Source: an uncultured Bacteroidales bacterium (lineage in GTDB: Bacteria > Bacteroidota > Bacteroidia > Bacteroidales > UBA932). Taken from it: DNA of 8,552 nucleotides. The stretch spans positions 1 through 8,552 of the forward strand of contig CAKMNE010000058.1 in NCBI GenBank assembly GCA_927798505.1, given 5' to 3'. The translations under genes and the position numbers were made by a program. The notes under the pieces are model-generated. The model saw nothing but the letters and a program-made list of their open reading frames with translations, was not told the origin of the DNA and did no database searches. This document shows, piece after piece, positions 6,274 to 8,552 of this stretch; the stretch's first letter is position 1; each line of letters begins with the position of its first letter.

Positions 6274-7911
6274 ATGAAAGCAAAATATTCTCTCATTCTT
6301 CTTGCGTTGCTGAGCCTTTCTTCCTGCAATGATTGGCTAAGGGAAGACGGTCCTATGACCAATCGTGTCGAAGATTATTTCACCAGCGCAGAGACTGCAA
6401 TCCAGGTCGTCAACGCCGCGTACGTGCCTCTGATGTGGGAATACCAGAATACATATTATTCGGAATTCTTCATTGGTGACATACTCTCTGACGATTCGCT
6501 CAAGGGAGGGCAGAACACCAAAGACATGTCTGCCAGCTACGACCTTGAGAACTTCCGTGCCATCTCCAACAACGAGATAGTGCTTCAGTACTACCGTGCA
6601 CAGTACCAGGGTGTAGCCAGGGCCAATCTCGCCCTCGAGCAGATTGCCAAGATGGAGGTGGATGAGGACCTGACGCAGCCCCTGAAAGACAGGCTCCTGG
6701 GAGAAGCATATTTCCTCAGGGCATACTATTATTTCAAGCTGGTCCGTCTCTATGGCGGAGTCCCGCTCGTGACCGAGCCAATCTACAGCGCCGGCAATTG
6801 GAAACAGCCTCGCGCAAGCGTGGACGAGGTCTATACCCGGATTCTCGACGATCTGGGCAGCGCTGAATCCAAGCTTATCAACCGCAGCGCAATGGGAGCA
6901 GAAGACCTCGGCCGCGCTACCAAGGGAGCCGCTCAGGCCATGCTCCTCAAGGCGAACCTCTACTATGCCGACTACCTTCGCAACAACGGCCGCGATGCCG
7001 GGCAGTACTATGAGCAGGCAAAGCGCTGGGGCGGCACCTTCCTTCAGGACCAGGCCAGCGAATACAGCCTATGTTCCAGCTACGCGGACAACTTCACCCT
7101 TGAAGGCGAGAACGGCCCGGAGTCCATCTTCGAGGTGCAGTATATGTCGGAAGGAATGTCCGACTACGGGGAAGGCAACGGCTTCTCCCGCGGCACCTTC
7201 GCCACCATTCTCCTTCGCTCCCGCTCCTCCGCTTTCAGCGCCGTCGGCTGGGGCTTCAACCATCCGACTCAGAACCTTATTGATGAATATGAGGCAGGGG
7301 ACCATAGGCTCTCAGCCTGCATCTACACGCCTTCGGCCGAGCAGGTCGTGAACGAGGTAGAGGAGTTCTACCTGGGCAATCCGAACCTCTGCGTGAAGCG
7401 CTCGATTATGCAGGGCGCGGACTATATGGTCCTGGAAGACAGCCACGACTCGCGCTCCCCTATCAACATGATCGCCATACGCCTGGCAGACGTGTATCTG
7501 CTTTACGCCGAAGCCGCCCTGCGCTGCGCTGACCAGGCCGAAGCGAAGAACTACCTGGAGAAGGTGCGCGCTCGCGCCAGGGGCTCGGAGGATATCCTGC
7601 CTGCCTTCCCGAACTACAAGGTTCCGGATTACAGCAACGCCTACGCCCTGCACCAGCTTCAGGACAATGCGGATGACCTGATGATGGCCATCCGTCACGA
7701 GAGGCGCGTGGAACTGGCTATGGAGAGCCACCGCTGGTACGACCTGTGCCGCTGGGGAATAGTTGCCGAGGTGATGACGGCCTACGCAGAATCCGAAAGC
7801 GAAGAGGTGCGTGCCCATATCTCACCTTTCGTAAAAGGAAAACACGAACTCTTGCCTATCCCGGTCGAAGAAGTAAGGCTGGGAGGCATAGAACAGAATC
7901 CAAATTATTGA
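6274..7911 (+). CDS. SusD/RagB-family surface nutrient-binding lipoprotein
   Basis: Surface lipoprotein that caps the SusC-like barrel and delivers substrate to it. In 545 aa it shows: a lipoprotein signal peptide ending LSLSSC with the lipidated Cys at 18, followed by NDWLREDGPM, a start typical of SusD proteins, with acidic residues compatible with surface export; an N-terminal helical (TPR-like) SusD half, with LLGEAYFLRAYYYFKLVRLYGGVPLV at about 141-166; the C-terminal SusD half with FEVQYMSEG; the conserved RHERRVELAMESHRWYDLCRWG at 474-495; and the family ending LLPIP (526-530) ... IEQNPNY. The length is normal and the frame is intact. The start follows the susC-like stop by 12 bases that include AGGAAA, which marks a translationally close operon. 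The bound glycan or peptide is unknown. Confidence 0.97.
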   Translation: MKAKYSLILLALLSLSSCNDWLREDGPMTNRVEDYFTSAETAIQVVNAAYVPLMWEYQNTYYSEFFIGDILSDDSLKGGQNTKDMSASYDLENFRAISNNEIVLQYYRAQYQGVARANLALEQIAKMEVDEDLTQPLKDRLLGEAYFLRAYYYFKLVRLYGGVPLVTEPIYSAGNWKQPRASVDEVYTRILDDLGSAESKLINRSAMGAEDLGRATKGAAQAMLLKANLYYADYLRNNGRDAGQYYEQAKRWGGTFLQDQASEYSLCSSYADNFTLEGENGPESIFEVQYMSEGMSDYGEGNGFSRGTFATILLRSRSSAFSAVGWGFNHPTQNLIDEYEAGDHRLSACIYTPSAEQVVNEVEEFYLGNPNLCVKRSIMQGADYMVLEDSHDSRSPINMIAIRLADVYLLYAEAALRCADQAEAKNYLEKVRARARGSEDILPAFPNYKVPDYSNAYALHQLQDNADDLMMAIRHERRVELAMESHRWYDLCRWGIVAEVMTAYAESESEEVRAHISPFVKGKHELLPIPVEEVRLGGIEQNPNY

Positions 7912-7938
7912 TAAATAACCAATTAAAAGTATTGTTTT

Positions 7939-8552
7939 ATGAAAAAGAGCATTTCTTTATTCTTTGCAGCTTGCTGCGCTCTCGCAATGGTTTCCTGCCA
8001 GAAGGACAACGGATCCGATGGCGGAAGCCTCAAGGAGGAGGAGAACAACGGCGGCGGAAACGAGAATGTAGTTTCCTCCCTCAAAGGCTCAGAGTATGTA
8101 GTCATCACTTTGGATGAGTACACAGCCGCAGGTCTTGGAAGCAAGATCAAGGCAAACTACGGTCCGGATGACGTAACCCGTTTCCTTTATGTTTGGGACG
8201 GCACCTACATCGGAGGTACCTGCTCCGGACTTAACTGCTACGGCGAGGCCGCAGAGTGGACATCCCTTGTAGTTACCAATGTAGGCTGGTCCGGCGCCGG
8301 CTGGTTCAACGGAGAGGAGACTCCTGCTTTTGTAGCATCCACCTCCGATCTTGCAGACTGGAAGTTCCACGTAGCCTACAAGGGCCCTGCAGGAAGTGCG
8401 CACATCGTGATACTTACCTGGAATGGCGGCACCTACAAGTTTGCCATCGGAAACGGTCAGCTTGAGGACAACGGCGTAGCCTACACTGCCATCGCTCCGG
8501 TCAGCGGCGCTTTCGAACCAAATGTATGGAACGAGTATGAGGTCAGCCTCGC
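7939..8552 (+). CDS. Third lipoprotein of the operon, likely surface substrate-binding protein (partial, family not recognised)
   Basis: The first 204 codons are visible and the gene runs off the right edge. Residues 1-20 form a lipoprotein signal peptide with the lipobox AMVSC and lipidated Cys20. The next residues, QKDNGSD, resemble the acidic surface-export signals of Bacteroidota lipoproteins. Residues about 21-47 are a Gly/Asn/Glu-rich linker. From about 48 on the sequence alternates short hydrophobic stretches with Gly/Asn turns, as in a beta-sandwich. It is rich in aromatic residues, including Trp at 86, 107, 117, 122, 141, 161 and 197, with Cys95 and Cys100 close together. Its place 27 bases after the SusD gene is where SusE/SusF-like or other surface glycan-binding proteins usually sit, so a binding role is plausible. 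I recognise no SusE/SusF domain or enzyme motif in the visible part. An enzyme with its catalytic domain beyond the edge is also possible. Confidence 0.85.
   Translation, partial: MKKSISLFFAACCALAMVSCQKDNGSDGGSLKEEENNGGGNENVVSSLKGSEYVVITLDEYTAAGLGSKIKANYGPDDVTRFLYVWDGTYIGGTCSGLNCYGEAAEWTSLVVTNVGWSGAGWFNGEETPAFVASTSDLADWKFHVAYKGPAGSAHIVILTWNGGTYKFAIGNGQLEDNGVAYTAIAPVSGAFEPNVWNEYEVSL

Noticed and set aside
7312..7818. A 168-codon antisense frame, and a 128-codon plus-strand frame at 6965-7351, within the SusD-like gene
   Set aside because: Both overlap strongly conserved SusD sequence, and their translations are low-complexity shadow peptides (Ser/Thr/Pro/Ala/Arg-rich or Val/His-rich).

Overview
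The window looks like chromosomal DNA of a Bacteroidota bacterium, most likely a Bacteroidales member from a gut or rumen-type habitat. The evidence is a SusC/SusD outer-membrane nutrient-uptake pair, lipoproteins with Bacteroidota-style signals, AT-rich sequence in place of strong Shine-Dalgarno sites, and candidate promoters of the Bacteroides TAnnTTTG type. Coding GC is moderate, about 50% by eye, which does not fix a genus.

Layout from left to right. Bases 1-56 hold the first codons of a leftward gene that runs off the edge. Bases 161-2944 hold a large leftward gene for a membrane-anchored one-component regulator: signal peptide, periplasmic beta-propeller, Y_Y_Y domain, one transmembrane helix, coiled coil and a cytoplasmic LuxR-type helix-turn-helix. 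A divergent AT-rich intergenic region of about 236 bases follows. It contains a candidate promoter for each side, a perfect 10-bp direct repeat with 22-bp periodicity, a diverged third copy and a short inverted repeat. Rightward genes then follow in a tight operon: a SusC/RagA-family TonB-dependent transporter (3181-6261), its SusD/RagB-family lipoprotein (6274-7911, 12-base gap), and the 5' part of a third lipoprotein (from 7939, 27-base gap) that is cut by the right edge.

The likely working model is a polysaccharide- or glycan-utilisation-type locus. The SusD lipoprotein and the third lipoprotein bind substrate at the cell surface, SusC imports it with TonB energy, and the divergent regulator senses a periplasmic breakdown product and activates the susC promoter from the membrane. 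No carbohydrate-active enzyme lies in the window, so the substrate cannot be named. The least explained parts are the third lipoprotein, whose family I do not recognise, and the repeats that may be the regulator's binding sites. I see no RNA genes, CRISPR arrays, insertion sequences or convincing intrinsic terminators. The only stretches without genes are the two short intergenic regions, each under 300 bases.
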